Shown: positions 9,566 to 22,700, counted from the first letter of the stretch. The stretch: 24,956 bases of DNA from Neoconidiobolus thromboides FSU 785 (GCA_025603075.1 MU626516.1:1-24956); one strand, 5' to 3'. The notes: generated by a model not told the origin, from the letters alone. Program-made: numbers and translations.

Positions 9566-12500
9566 ATGTCACCTTCACACGATGAAGATAGCGAGAATAC
9601 ACCCTTTATTCATCATGATACAGAAGCAGCTAATGGAACCAATCAAGCTCGTCGAGAAGTTGGTAGTACTTGGTCCGAAGTATTAGATTATAAAAGTTTA
9701 CGTAATGTCTTGAGATTATTTTCTACTATCAGTATTGTACTTATCCTCGGTTTGTTAATCACTTTATTATTCCGTGATTTTAATACAGATAGTCATTTGA
9801 TTGGCGATAAAATGGCTATTTCTTCAGCTTCCGTTAATTATGGTTACAAACAATGTAAAAAATTGGATGAGTTAAACGTTAAAAGACAAGATTATTTTAA
9901 ATTGATGAAAGAAGGAGTTAAAGAAAAAGAAGTAAAAAAGAGTAAAAATGGTCGATTTGTTAATGGCACTAGACCTATTGTTATTCGTGGAGTTACTATT
10001 TGGGATGCTTTAGGCAAAGAAGCTTACAGAAGTGATTTACTTTTAGATGAAGGGATTATTAAGGGTATTTCTAGATTTATTCATATTCCTAAAGATGCTA
10101 TTGTTATCAACGGTAAAAACAAAATTGTTACTCCTGGTCTCGTAGACATGCACAGGTAATAACAATAATAATATAATAATAATGCTATTATATTGACTAA
10201 TTTAGTCATATTGGTGTTGATTCTTGGCCGATGTTAGTAGGTACAGATGATACCAACGAAATGACATCGCCCGCTACTCCAATGGTAAAACACAATATAA
10301 CATAATGTAATATGATAATAAATTAACATCAATATTCTATTAGTTAAGAACTCTTGATGCATTTAATCAAGATGATCTTGCATTACCAATTGTAATGAGT
10401 GGTGGTATTACTACTACATTGGTATTACCTGGATCTGCTAATGTAATGGGTGGAGAAGCCTTTGTATTTAAATTAAGACCAATCAAAAGTAAAAGTAATG
10501 AGGAAGCTTTAGTTAATTATAATGATCAAAGTAATAAAATGCCATGGAGATATATGAAATTTGCTTGTGGTGAGAATCCAAAAAGAGTTTATGGGGAGCA
10601 AGGTAAAATAATGAATAGTATCTTAATAAAATTAACTTTAATTTTATTTTAAATAGGCAAAACTCCATCAACTAGAATGGGATCCGGTTATCTAATGAGA
10701 GAAATGTTTTCTAAAGCAAGTCAATTGGTACGTGAACAAGATGAATGGTGTGATTTTTTAAAGGATCATTTTAATGAAGTTGATATTCGTAAAGGAAGAG
10801 TTCATTCAATAACTAAAGAATTTCCAACAGATATTAAATTAGAGTCTTTATCAAATGTGATTCGTGGTAATGTTCAACCTCATATTCATTGTTATGAGGT
10901 AAATATTAAATAACTGAATATACAATTGAATAGAATATAAACTAATTATTTTATTTACTTTTAGCCCGAAGATTTAGAAACTGTTATTAGAGCTTCAGAA
11001 GACTATGGTTTCCAAATTTGGGCCTTCCATCATGCTTTAAGTGCTTATCGAGTACCTGAACTCATTAAAAGAGCTGGCCGCTATGGATTTAATGTAACTG
11101 TAGCTACATTTAGTGATGGATGGGGTTATAAAAAAGAAGCATATGAAGAAGATCCAAGAGCACCAATAATATTGACTGAACATAATATACCAGTAGCATT
11201 AAAATCAGATCATCCAGTAATTAATTCACAAACCTTAATGTTTGAAGCTACTAAAGCTTATCATAATGGATTAGATGCTAAACATGCATTAGCATCAATT
11301 ACTTCTAATCCAGCCAAAGCATTGGGATTAGGACATAAAATTGGGGGTATTCAAATAGGTATGGATGCTGATTTAGTACTTTGGAATGAAATTCCATTTA
11401 CTGTTGGTGCAACACCAGAACAAGTAATAATTGATGGTATATTAATGTTTCCAGAAAAATATGAAGATGATGAAAATCAAGAACTTAATGCCTTTGATTA
11501 TAATAATCCAATTCAATATCCTAAAATCAAAAATGAACATAAAAAACCTAAATGTTATGATGGATTAAAGAGTTTTATATTAAAAGGTGTAAATCAAGTG
11601 ATAATGAATAATTCAACTAAAGCAATGAAAATCCAAAAGAATAAAGTATTATTAATAGAGAATGGAAAGATTACAGAGATTGAAGAAATGTCAGCTAATA
11701 AAATGAATTTAAAAACTGTATACGCAGATAGTAAAGCATGGATGATACCAGGTTTAATTGGAGTAGCTACTAAATTAGGTTTAAATGAAATCATACAAGA
11801 AGATTCTACTGGTGATGGTAATGTTAAAAATATTGATCCATTCAAATATGAAGATTATCCACGAGCCATTGATGGTTTAACTTTTGAAGGTAAACATTTA
11901 AAGAGAGCTTTTAAAGGTGGAATTACTGCTGCTGTTTCAGCTCCACTGTTAGGATCTGGCATAATTAACGGTTATTCTACATCTTTTTTTACAAATGGCA
12001 ATACTGCCTATTTAAATGAAGATATTGTTAATCCAGTTACTGCTCTTCATCTTGCTGTTGGTTATGAATACTTAGATTCAACTACTACTACTATATCTCA
12101 ACAATTTTTAAAAATAAGACAATTATTTTTAAAAGCAATTGAACAAAATTCTAAAGATTGGCCAAAAGCAACTAATTTAATTAGTCAAGTTATTAAAGGT
12201 TTAATACCAGTTGTTGTTCGTGCTCATAATAAAGACGATATTATTCGTTTAATCCAATTACGTAATTTAATTCGAGATAAATTTCATCAATCGGGCGGCT
12301 TTGGACTCGGTTTAGATTTGATCATCCTTGGTGGAGCTGAAGCTTGGTTGGTAAGTTATAATACAATAATAATAGTAATAATAATATACTAATTCAATTT
12401 TAAGGTTGCTGATGAATTGTCTTATGAAAGAATTAAAGTCATTTTACAACCTGTACGTTGTGTACCTGATACTTGGTCTAAACGTCGATGTTTGACTGGT

Positions 12501-12809
12501 GCTCCGTTAACTAAAAATACTACGTTTACGGTATTGAATAAAGCAGGCGTTGAACTTGGATTTGCTCCAGATGAAGATGGTGAATATGCTCATAATTTAA
12601 TTTGGGAAGCTTCTTGGGCTTATCATCAAGCTAAAGGGGAGTTATCGGAAATAGAAGCTATTGGTTTAGTATCTTGGAATCTACAAGAAATGTTTCATCT
12701 CAATCAACCTTATCAAAATCACAAGTTTTTATTATATGATCAAAACCCATTGAATGTAAACTCTAAGTTGATGTGGTCATATGATGGAAAAAATGGACTT
12801 AAATGTTAA
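9566..12809 (+). CDS. Membrane-anchored double-domain amidohydrolase (metal-dependent hydrolase superfamily)
   Basis: Six exons: 9566-10155, 10206-10284, 10344-10602, 10657-10898, 10965-12350 and 12405-12809, total 986 residues. Residues 51-69 form one hydrophobic helix, so this is a type II single-pass membrane protein with the enzyme part on the lumenal or outer side. The first amidohydrolase domain (about 130-590) has the superfamily metal motifs: PGLVDMHSH (H196, H198), HIHC (H385, H387), FHH (H412, H413) and SDHP (D472). A second, weaker copy of the fold (about 600-986) repeats the order PGLIGVATK, KGGITAAVSAP, VVVRAH, LGGAEAW and FAPDED, but Ala658 and Lys660 replace the HxH pair. The closest general relatives are imidazolonepropionase-like and CE9-like hydrolases; the substrate is unknown. 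Its stop is 177 bp before the GPN1 ATG. Confidence 0.85.
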
Positions 12810-12986
12810 ATAAAAAGTGAGAGATTTTATTTTTACTTAAAGTTTTTTTAATTTTGTTATTTTTGATTTGTAATGATTATTTTTTGAGAATTTTCAACCC
12901 CGAATTTAAATTTAAAATATGCGCAAGATTTGTAGAAAAAGTGCTTTTTAATTTTTTTTAAACCTTCAATTTAACAATAAAAAAGA

Positions 12987-14565
12987 ATGAGTTCAACTAG
13001 CAACAGTAAATTACCCACCACAATTTTATGTATTGGTATGGCAGGTAGTGGTAAAACTACGTTCATGCAAGTAATTACATCCCCTTCTTTTACCCTTAGC
13101 AAAAACTAATCTAATTAAAAATCAATAGAGATTAAATGCTCATTTATTTGAAACATCGCAAAAACCATATGTATTAAATTTAGATCCTGCAGTTACTAAT
13201 CTGAGTTATCCGGTTAATATTGATATTAGGGATACAGTGAATTACAAAGAGGTGATGAATCAGTAAGGTTTTTGTTTTAGATATTTGAAATAATCATACT
13301 ATAATGATAAACTATAACAGTAACAGTTTGTAATTTAAAAAAAACGAAGATAGGAATAATGAGATAGGATAATCAAGAATACTAATATTCGAAAATCAAC
13401 TAGATATTCTTTAGGTCCTAACGGTGGCATCTTAACCAGCTTAAATTTATTTACTACCAAGTTTGATCAAGTATTAGATTTGATTCAAAAGAAACAAGAA
13501 AATATTGAGTAAGTTTTTATATTCCCTACTTATCTCCACATCCACTTAAAACTATAAACCATCAACAATGAAATTAAAAATCGTTAACTAGTAGTTCGAA
13601 TTAATGACAACAATAGCTAATTCTTTTTCGTTTTTCTTTCTAGCTACCTCCTCGTTGACACTCCAGGACAAATAGAAATTTTCACATGGTCCGCCTCTGG
13701 TGCTATTATCACTGAAGCATTAGCTCTATCTTACCCAACAGTTATTGCCTATATTATAGATACACCAAGAACAGCATCACCAGCTACATTTATGTCTAAT
13801 ATGTTATATGCTTGTAGGTAAGTAATAAGAAAAATTTAATTAACTGAAACTGAAAAAAAAACAGAAACAAAAAAGCAATATAATTATTATTAGCTTTATT
13901 TATTTATCTTATTGACTCATTGTTTATTTTTGATTAGTATTTTATATAAAACAAAACTACCCTTTGTATTAGTCTTCAATAAAGTGGATGTCGTTAGCCA
14001 TGAATTTGCTGAAGAATGGATTACCGATTTTGAAGCTTTTCAACGAGCTTTAGGTGAAGATGGTAGCTACATGGGCTCCTTTATGCATTCAATGTGTTTA
14101 GTACTTGAAGAATTTTATGCTCATTTAAAGGTAATTAAATATTTTTGATAAATTTAAAGAGGGGAAAGTGGGAGATCGCGTGAAATTGGAGAAAGGTTAA
14201 GAACTGGAATTGATTTGTTTTTATATATAGACTGTTGGCTGTTCTGCTGTGACTGGAGAGGGTATGGACGCTTTCTTTGAAGCGGTAGAAGAAGCTAGGA
14301 AAGAATATGAAACGTAAGTTGATTTATTATAATCTACTATCTGAAAATATTAATTTTCTTTTTTTACAGTGATTTTAAACCAGAATTAGATAGGAAGGTT
14401 AAAGAAAAAGTAAGTTTGACTATCATGATAAAGGGTATAAAAATAAATGTTAATATTAATTCGATTTATTTTTATTAGGAAGAAAAAGAATTAGCCAAAA
14501 AACAAGAACAAATTGATAAATTAATTCAAGATTTAACTATAGATGAAGAGGGTAAAGAAATTTAA
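12987..14565 (+). CDS. GPN1: GPN-loop GTPase 1 (Npa3/XAB1 family)
   Basis: Small cytosolic GTPase needed for assembly and nuclear import of RNA polymerase II in yeast and human. Eight exons: 12987-13070, 13129-13262, 13404-13508, 13644-13817, 13938-14130, 14231-14313, 14370-14409 and 14479-14565, giving 299 residues; every junction restores conserved sequence. Motifs: G1 GMAGSGKT (17-24), the diagnostic Gly-Pro-Asn loop (77-79), G3 DTPGQ (113-117), G4 NKVD (180-183) and G5 SAVTG (235-239). The C-terminus is a short charged helix ([15 protein letters not shown]) ending soon after; yeast Npa3 (about 385) and human GPN1 (about 374) have longer acidic tails, so this copy is short. Introns 1 and 2 carry clear ACTAAT branch points. 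The first ATG of the frame is used. Confidence 0.94.
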
Positions 14566-14603
14566 AATATTAAAATAGCTAATCATTCTCAAAATTTAAC
14601 ATA

Positions 14604-14633
14604 TAAAATAAAAATAAAAATAAAAATAAAAAC
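14604..14633. repeat. AAAAT pentanucleotide repeat
   Basis: Short array of AAAAT/AAATA units between the convergent GPN1 and J-domain genes. A very similar array occurs at about 24107-24137. Ordinary simple repeats of an AT-rich genome. Confidence 0.8.
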
Positions 14634-14719
14634 ATATACATTTCTTAATTTAATCAATATTTTTTTAATTAATAAAACAAAAAAGAAATGTCACTGCATT
14701 CATTTCTCACCTATCAACT

Positions 14720-16081
14720 TTAACTCCTATTTGATTCCACTTCACCCATATCCTGTCCATAGCCCTGGGTAATTAATCTATCCGAATTAACAAACAAAGG
14801 TCGAACTTGGTCCGTTACTTCCTCACCTAAATCGGTATTTAAAGCCATAAAACAACAACAAGGAATACAGCAACCGAAGCAACAAAGCATAAATGATAAC
14901 AAAATAAAAATAGGTACTAATACCATAACTAATCGAATAGAATTAGGATCATCTAATTTTTTGATTAATAAACCTAAGAAGGGATAAAAAAACAAACAGA
15001 CGAGGGCAAATAATACAGTTAATAATAACCATATGTTTTTATCTGGTCGTTCATTATCGGATAATTGAGAATGATTGGCGGTGTGGAATTTAATTCTTAT
15101 AATGTATACGATAATAAAAAACAATAAATACATTGGTATAAAAACAACTGCCCAAGATACTGTTTCAAATGCAACAGCATCTAATTTACAAATAATTAGT
15201 ATAATTTGTAAGCAACGTATGAAGTTGGGCCATAGCTCATTACATATAGTAGCTACATATTCAGATTGTAAATGCTTTAATTTTAATATTAAAGTAACTA
15301 TTGTCTTTATCAATGCTAATCCTTCCAATATAATCAATGGACTAAATATTTGTACCCCTGATAAATTCAATGTATCATCAATTTTTAATACTAAAAGTAC
15401 TTGAAATATAATAATCAAACTCAAAGTAAAAACAATAACACTTGCCAAGACTAAAGTAGCCACAAAGGATTGATCATCCATCTTCATCCCTGTAGGTTGG
15501 TTTAATACATCATCATTTTCCTCTTCAGTTTGATTTTTTCCATTTCTCCAACTAATAAATGCATCCTTTAATAAATTTAATATACCAAATAAAAATCCAC
15601 AGTCAATTAACCATAATGGTATGAAGATAATTGAATAATGCCATAGTATTGAGTTATCATCTTTAGCGGATAAGAAGCTAAAGAAGAGAATCAAGAGGAT
15701 AGTGAAGAGATTAAGGATGATAAAGAAGAGATTGAGTTTTGTACCAATATCTTCATCAAGTCCAGAATCTCCAAAAGTACTCATAAGTTCAAGTCCTCGT
15801 TCTCCATATTTATCATAGATCTTTCGTTTTTTTGGATCACTTAAGATATCATAAGCATGCTTAATTTGTTTAAACTATAAAGAAAGATAAATAAAATTTA
15901 GAATTAATACTTTTTAAGAATTTAATTTGGCTAAATAACTTACTAAATCTAAATCGTTAGGATTTTTATCGGGGTGATGTTGTAAAGCTAATCTTTTATA
16001 CGATCTTTTGAGCTCATCATTGGTAGCTGCCTTATCTACTTTTAGTATAGTGTAAAGTCTCGTTTTAGAATTCGGTTGCAT
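14720..16081 (-). CDS. J-domain protein with multi-pass membrane region (TMEM185-like)
   Basis: Two exons on the minus strand, 15944-16081 and 14720-15874, joined by a 69-nt intron, giving 430 residues. Residues 6-75 form a J domain (YTILKVDKAAT, then HPD at 36-38, then KHAYDILSDPKKRKIYDKYG), which would recruit and stimulate an Hsp70. There is no G/F stretch or zinc-finger region. From about residue 85 the protein is almost wholly membrane-embedded: I count about eight hydrophobic segments. The stretch with ILWHYSIIFIPLWLID recalls the TMEM185 (Fragile-X-F) family. The last segment ends in CCFGCCIPCCC, a likely palmitoylation or packing cluster. The start is upstream of the Met at 15784, because only the two-exon form contains the J domain. 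An ER or endomembrane location is inference. Confidence 0.82.
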
Positions 16082-16725
16082 TTCGAACAATTTATAGAGA
16101 TGGAAATGGAAATATTGAAAAAACGATCAAACTTAAATTGAAGCTTTCAATTCAATGAATTGATTTTCAATTTTGGGCTTTCGAGGCTTTGATTGGTGCA
16201 AATAAAGGTTAATTGATAGACGGAGAAATTGAAAATGGATTTTTAATTTAAAGAATTTCTAGTTTTGGTAAGGACAATGTTTTTAATGAATTGTTATTGT
16301 TAATAAGTAAATATATTGTTTAATATTTAAAAAAGAAGATTGGTTTTGTAAAAGTAAAAGTGGGTTTTACTAATCTCATTGATTGTATTAAAAGGCAAAG
16401 AATATTAGATAGATAATTATTAATAACAGCAACAAAATACCTTTTAAAAAGATAAAAATGGTACTATTTTTTATTCCGATAATGGAATACAAATATTAAA
16501 AAATTCCAATAATCAATAGAAACCAAAATATTGATAATATCAATATATCCCTAATCATCCTCCACGTCAACTACTTCATTTTAAAATAAAGCCGAACTAA
16601 TAAAATTGAAAAAAAGAAGATACAAAGATAAAAAGAGCTCATCAAAAAAACAAAATATTAACCAATCAAATTTATAGTAATTATTGAAAAAATCATCAAA
16701 AAAATTATTGCTCTCACTCTTTCCT
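16082..16725. promoter_or_regulatory. Promoter region of the J-domain gene and 3' flank of the Num1-like gene
   Basis: 644 bp without a gene between two minus-strand genes. A CCAAT box on the minus strand (ACCAATCA, 16190-16197) is about 110 bp upstream of the J-domain ATG; a second ACCAATCA is at 16661-16668, near the end of the Num1-like gene. Nothing else is recognised. Confidence 0.4.
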
Positions 16726-19700
16726 TTACAATCCAGGCCTCTCTCCTACATTTTGACTTTGACTTCTCATCTGAGGAATAGGTGTAGGATTATTAGACCT
16801 TCTTTGCTCCTCTTGGCTAAAATCTGGAATTTCTGGTCTCGACGTACTTTTAGATCTTCTACTACTGGAACCAAAATTCATTTTATCTATAATTTTACTT
16901 AGCCTATTTCGATCACTACCCGTATGAGGAGCAGACAAAGTGGGTCCTTCTTCTTTTACTGTACCTTGAAAGAAGGCGGAATTAGCTTTATCTAAGTCCC
17001 AACTTTTTTCAATTTTATCTTGATATTGAACATCTTTTTCATGCGTGGTTATAAATTTCAAAGCGGTATACCATAATTCATGTTTTTTAATAGAATCCGC
17101 TTTAACAATGACTCTTCTTGTACTTGTAGTAATTTGTAAGGATCGATCCAATTGATCTTTTATATAAGCACATTGATAATCATCAAAAATTTCAGTAACA
17201 GAAAGAGCATATACTTGTCGATATGGGCCAGAATAATCTGCTTTTGGTGGTGTTTTGGACCAAGCTAGTACTTTTGTATATGGATTAATCCAAAAGAATC
17301 GACGATGATACATCATAGATCCTAATCCACTTTTTACAAATTTATTTAAATATTCACCATCCATAGCTTTATTTAATCCTGAAACAACAGCTGGATCAGC
17401 AGTTAATGAAATACCACTACGGGCACTAAAACTTATACTTTTATTTTCATTCACACCTAATAAACTTGTTTTATGATGCATAATTGGTGAAATAGGCCGG
17501 GATTGACTTCTCAATCCAACAATTCTAGGTTCATTTAAGTTAGTATAACTATTTGTTAAATTTGGATTGGAACTGTTATTTTTCTTTTCAATTGTTGAAT
17601 AAGGTATTACACTTGATGTTGATTCTTCCATCGTAACAATTGAATTTTTAATTGAATTTTCATTTTCATTTTCATTTTCACCTACAGTAACAATAGGTTG
17701 AAATGGCTTAATATCCAATGAATAATCATGAATCGAAGGTGGTCGACTTTGTCCATTAAAGCTATTAGATTTTGAACGATATTCAGATTTCGATGGTTTT
17801 TTAACCACCTCATGTCGGGATTTAAACGCTAATTTAACTTCTTTTAAACATAACTTCAATTCCTCTACATCATCTAATTTAATTCCTGCTCTTTTTTTAA
17901 GTGCTAAATCTACTTTTTCTTCTGCATTGATAATTAACCCTAAAATGACTTTATCTACTAATAAATCATTTGATTTAACTGATGAGGGACTTATCATTGA
18001 ATCTATTGTTTCTCCTTTAATTATTTTGTACATATTATCAATTTCTTCATCAGTCATTAAGCTATCAAACTCTTGTTTGATAATGGATTTACTATTATTT
18101 GACTCAACTTCATTTGTTTGTAATAATTGTTCTTTTGATGAGAATGGAATACTACTAATAAAGTTATTAATAAAGTTAAGTTATTTAGAATATTCAGTTC
18201 AATTTACCTATTTATATTTTGTAATTCCAATTCTGATTTATTATAATTGTTTTCAGTACCATGGGATAAGTTTGAAATTTCATTTTCTTTATAATAGTAA
18301 CTGGATTTATTACTATTTTCGACGCTATTTTCCAATCGATCAGCTTTGATATTATCTTTTCCTGTTGAAATACCGCCATTAACTATTGTTTCTTGAACAG
18401 AATTATCTTGTTTAGATGAATTAAACACTTCACTCTCTTTATGAGAACAAACGGATACTTTAGCATCATTTGTAGTACTATTCAACTTATTAAATTTAAT
18501 ATTATCTTCTACATCAGTTCGTTCTCTTAAAATTGGATCTTCAATTCTTATTTCCTGAACAGAAGGATCTTGTTTAGATGGGCTTAAAACTTCAATTTCT
18601 TTATGAGAATAGCTAATTTCTTTAACATTATCCAACTTATCCGATTTAAGGTTATCTTGTACATTAATTTGTCCTTTTGAAGTTGGATATTCCACCTTTG
18701 GTCTTTGAATAGAATTATCTTTATCATTTACTTTCACATCATCTTGGTGTTCGATTCCACCAGTAATAACACCCAACATAAGTGGTTCATACTGTTCCAC
18801 TGCGATTAGATTATTGAAGGCATCTTTACGTTGATAATCTTCCTTTATCATTTTATGATTATTATTATTAATTGAATTTAAAGTCTTAATTTTATCTGGA
18901 TTATTGATTTGATTTTCAGGTGACGTAATAGGGAAAGGTAATGGTACTGTATTAGGTAATTCCGCATGAGTTGGTGAGAATATATTAGATGGGCCTGCTT
19001 TAATTAATGGACTTGTTTCTCTATTAGCTTCCAAGTTACTATCAGATAACTGTAGTTTTTGGATGGAATTTCTACTAGATGATCGATTCTTATTCTTATT
19101 ATTTAGTGAAATTAATGAAGTTTCATTGACTGATGGTAAATTATTGTTAGTTTCCACACAATCAATAGTATTTTTAATTATATTAAATTGTATTTGGTCT
19201 TCCTGAGTGTTAGACTCTTTTAGGTTCTTAATAATATTTAAGATATAAGACATGTTTAATTCAGTTGGTTTGTATTCAATTAAAACTTCCGATTTATTAA
19301 ATTGGTTTGTTTGAATTAAATTATCATGGCTATTGTTTGGAACTGGTTTATCAAATTCATTTAATTTGTCCTCATCTAACGCTTTAGGATTAATGTTTTT
19401 GTTTATTTCAACTAAATTGTTATCTTTAATTAACTCTGTTTTAATTATTGACGGAGCTATCCTTTCAGGTTGATCCATCCCAATCTCTTCAGAATTGAAT
19501 CTTAATTTATTTGAGTTTCTATTAACTTTATTAATAGCGTTCTCTTTATCTTCCTTATTTTGTAAATCTAGAGTATCTATAGATTCGCTATTATTACTAT
19601 CAATCACTGTTTTATGATTATTGAAATCTTGTTTAATTTCATTTAATTCATTATCCATATTATTTGTTTCATTGTTATGTTTATTTTTAGCTTTAGAATC

Positions 19701-22700
19701 TGTTTGATTGTTTGATGATTGATTATTATTATTAGAAGCAAATTCATTGTGTTCATTATCTTTAATTAAATTAATATTAGTAATCTTATCTTGAATTTCA
19801 TTTGATGAATATTTGTTATTAATTATTGTTTCCATTTGTTTACATTCAAGTTTATTGTTTAATTGATTATCATTATTGAAATCATTCCTTTCTCCTTGTT
19901 TATTATTATCAATTAGTAATGAATTATTAGTATCATTTAATTTTAATAAATCCACAAATTCGTTGTTATTTAATGAAATAGTTTGGGTTGATACATCAAT
20001 CATTTTACCACGTGGTAATTGATTACTTAATGTTAATTTTTCTTTGTTTTTATTATCTAGCTGAATTGATTCAATAGTATTATTAAGTTGATGATCTTTT
20101 TGTTCATTTTGAATCAATACAGTTGAACTATTATTATAAGATTTAGTAACTGGAGTTATGTCATTACCAACGACTTTATCAGTTTCCAGGGTTTCATTGT
20201 TAATTGATTTTATTTTATTATTTGATGGAGTTGGTTGAATATTTGCTATTTTATCTTGTATTGCGTTAGTATCGGGATGGTTATTTTCCTTAATATGTTC
20301 TGAACTTGATATAAGATCAACGATAGCACTATCATTTAATAGCTGAGGATTATTTAAATGATTTAAACTTTCTTTCAAATTGGTTTCATCTAAAGAAACA
20401 TTTGTTTTATTCTTGCTATCTAAAAACAAATATAGATTAGTTATATATCGCAATTTACTTTATTTTAAAATTTTAATAAAATTATTTGACTACTTACCCA
20501 AATCTTTCAAATGAGAGACCTCTTTATTCAGTGAATCCTGTAAAATACCCTCAGCCGTATCTTCTAATATAACGGATGGTATTTTAATATGTTCATTTTT
20601 AGATTCTACATTAATAAATTTTTTAATAGCTTCATTGAAAATAGCTTCTCCTTGTAAATTATCATTGGGATTATCTTGATCTAAATTAATAAACAATGAA
20701 CTATCAAAATTATTCTTCAATGTTTTATCGACAATATGAAGTTGACTTTGATTAGAATTTTTCAATTTCATAATTGTAAAATTTACAATTTCTTTTAGTA
20801 TTGGTGCGGTAAGTGTATTGATTTCTATGTTCTTGTCATTTTCTTTGAAATCATTAATAGATCCAAATTTACTTAAACTGGAATAAGAAGCTGCTTCAAG
20901 TGCATGTCCTAAATTAATAGAGACTTCCGTTTCAGCTCGAAGTTCACTATCATAGTTTTTATCCATTATAAAAATAGATGATTTTCTACTATAGTCACTT
21001 TCAGTATGAGAATCTAACTCTTGATTGGAATCAATTTCTTCTTCTTCTTCAGAAGAGAACTGAGGTTGGTCTTGTTTTTGAAACTTATTTTTTTTAATAT
21101 TTCCTCTTTTATTATTACCTTTTTTACGATTTAAATCTAATTGTTTGTTGAATAATCCATCATCTAAATAAGAAGTAGTGGAATTATCAAAACTAAATTG
21201 TCCACCTAATAAACTTCCTTTATTTTCATTGCTTTCTACTACTTTTGCTTTCTTTTCTTTGAACCCACTAACTATATTTTCTCGAATCATATCTAAATCC
21301 CAAACTTCATTAGCACTATCATTACCTTCTTCTTCTTCTTCTTCCAAAGAATCATCGCTATCACTACCCATCTTTTTGATCCCATTTGATTCCTTTAATT
21401 TTCTTAATTCATTCCTTTCTCTCTTGGCCTTTCGTCGATATTCACTATACTCTTTAGCTAATTTATTATGCTTTTCGACTAATTCTGATATCTTTTCTGA
21501 ATAAGCATCAATCTTTGGTAATTCTGCTTCTGAATAAGTAGGCGTTTGACCATTCATCATAGTAGCTAATGAAACTTCTGGACTAATTAATAAACTTAAT
21601 CGATCCTCTTCTTCATTTTTTATTGGTTTTAAATTATCTTTAGATGGTACTTTATTTAATTTGAAATTTTGTAACGATTTTAATTCTTTTTCAAGTAGAT
21701 TGATTTTGGCTTGTAAATTTTTATTATCCCTAGTAGTAGAATAAACTTGAGTACGATAAGTATTATTATCATTTGTAAATTTAATCTTCGCTTCTTTTAA
21801 TTCCTCTTGAATTTGTTGAATCTCTACTTTGTATTTATCTGATTCATCATTGAATGATCTTATTTTTTCTTGTAATTGTTTTTCATTAGCTTCGCTGTTC
21901 TTTAACTTAAATAGTAACATATTCTTTTCTTTAATCCAATCTTCATTACGTTGACTTTCTCTTAATATATTATCCATTTCCCTTTCTCTTAGATCTAATA
22001 TGTTTGATTTATAATCTAAACTTTGTTGCAAACTACGAATCTGATTTTCGCTTTCAATTCGATTTGCTTTTTCATCTCGGTATTGTTTTTTAATCGATTT
22101 AACATCGTTTAATAAACTAGGTACGGATTCAGTTAAATACTGGATTTCAGACAGCAAAGCTCTTAAAAAAGTAGTTTCATTTGATAAAGATAAAAAATTG
22201 GAACTATTCGATCGATCTAAACTCGAATTCCCAAGAACATTAGGAGTAATGGAACGTGGATTCATACCCTTTAATTTACGAGTGGGCATGGAATGAGTAT
22301 TACCCGAAGGCTTTGTCATAGAGCCTGAAATTTCACTATGGATTTGATCTTTTAAACCAAAGAATGGCATTTTTGATATTGAAGAATGAAACAAATCAAA
22401 CTCTGTCTTAAAATGTTCAAATTTTTCTTGAATTTCTTTTAGTTTAGCTTTATCTTTAAAACTTTCTTGTTGAAACCTAGTAAATGTTTGATTTAATATA
22501 TCTTCTTTATTTAGCATACTTGTTGTTTTGGATCCTAATGTTTTCTTATCAATTTTGGTTTCATCAATATAGTCCGATAAATCAGAATCATAATTATCAT
22601 TAGCTGTTGGACTACTATCTTGTTTTTCCAATTGTTTTTCTTTCATTTTAGGCGGTGATGGCGATTTTGGTAAATTTAAATTCGGGCTATTAAAAGATTG

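Noticed and set aside
8279-12809. A pigment or natural-product cluster built on the DOPA-dioxygenase and amidohydrolase genes.
   Set aside because: No other biosynthetic, transporter or regulatory partner is nearby; neighbours are unrelated housekeeping genes, and both genes have their own promoters.
17927-18349. Plus-strand ORF of 140 codons.
   Set aside because: It crosses an intron and exons of the Num1-like gene on the other strand and has no recognisable domain.
21178-21504. Plus-strand ORF of 108 codons rich in Ser, Leu and Phe.
   Set aside because: Antisense image of the acidic and Lys-rich coiled-coil part of the Num1-like gene.
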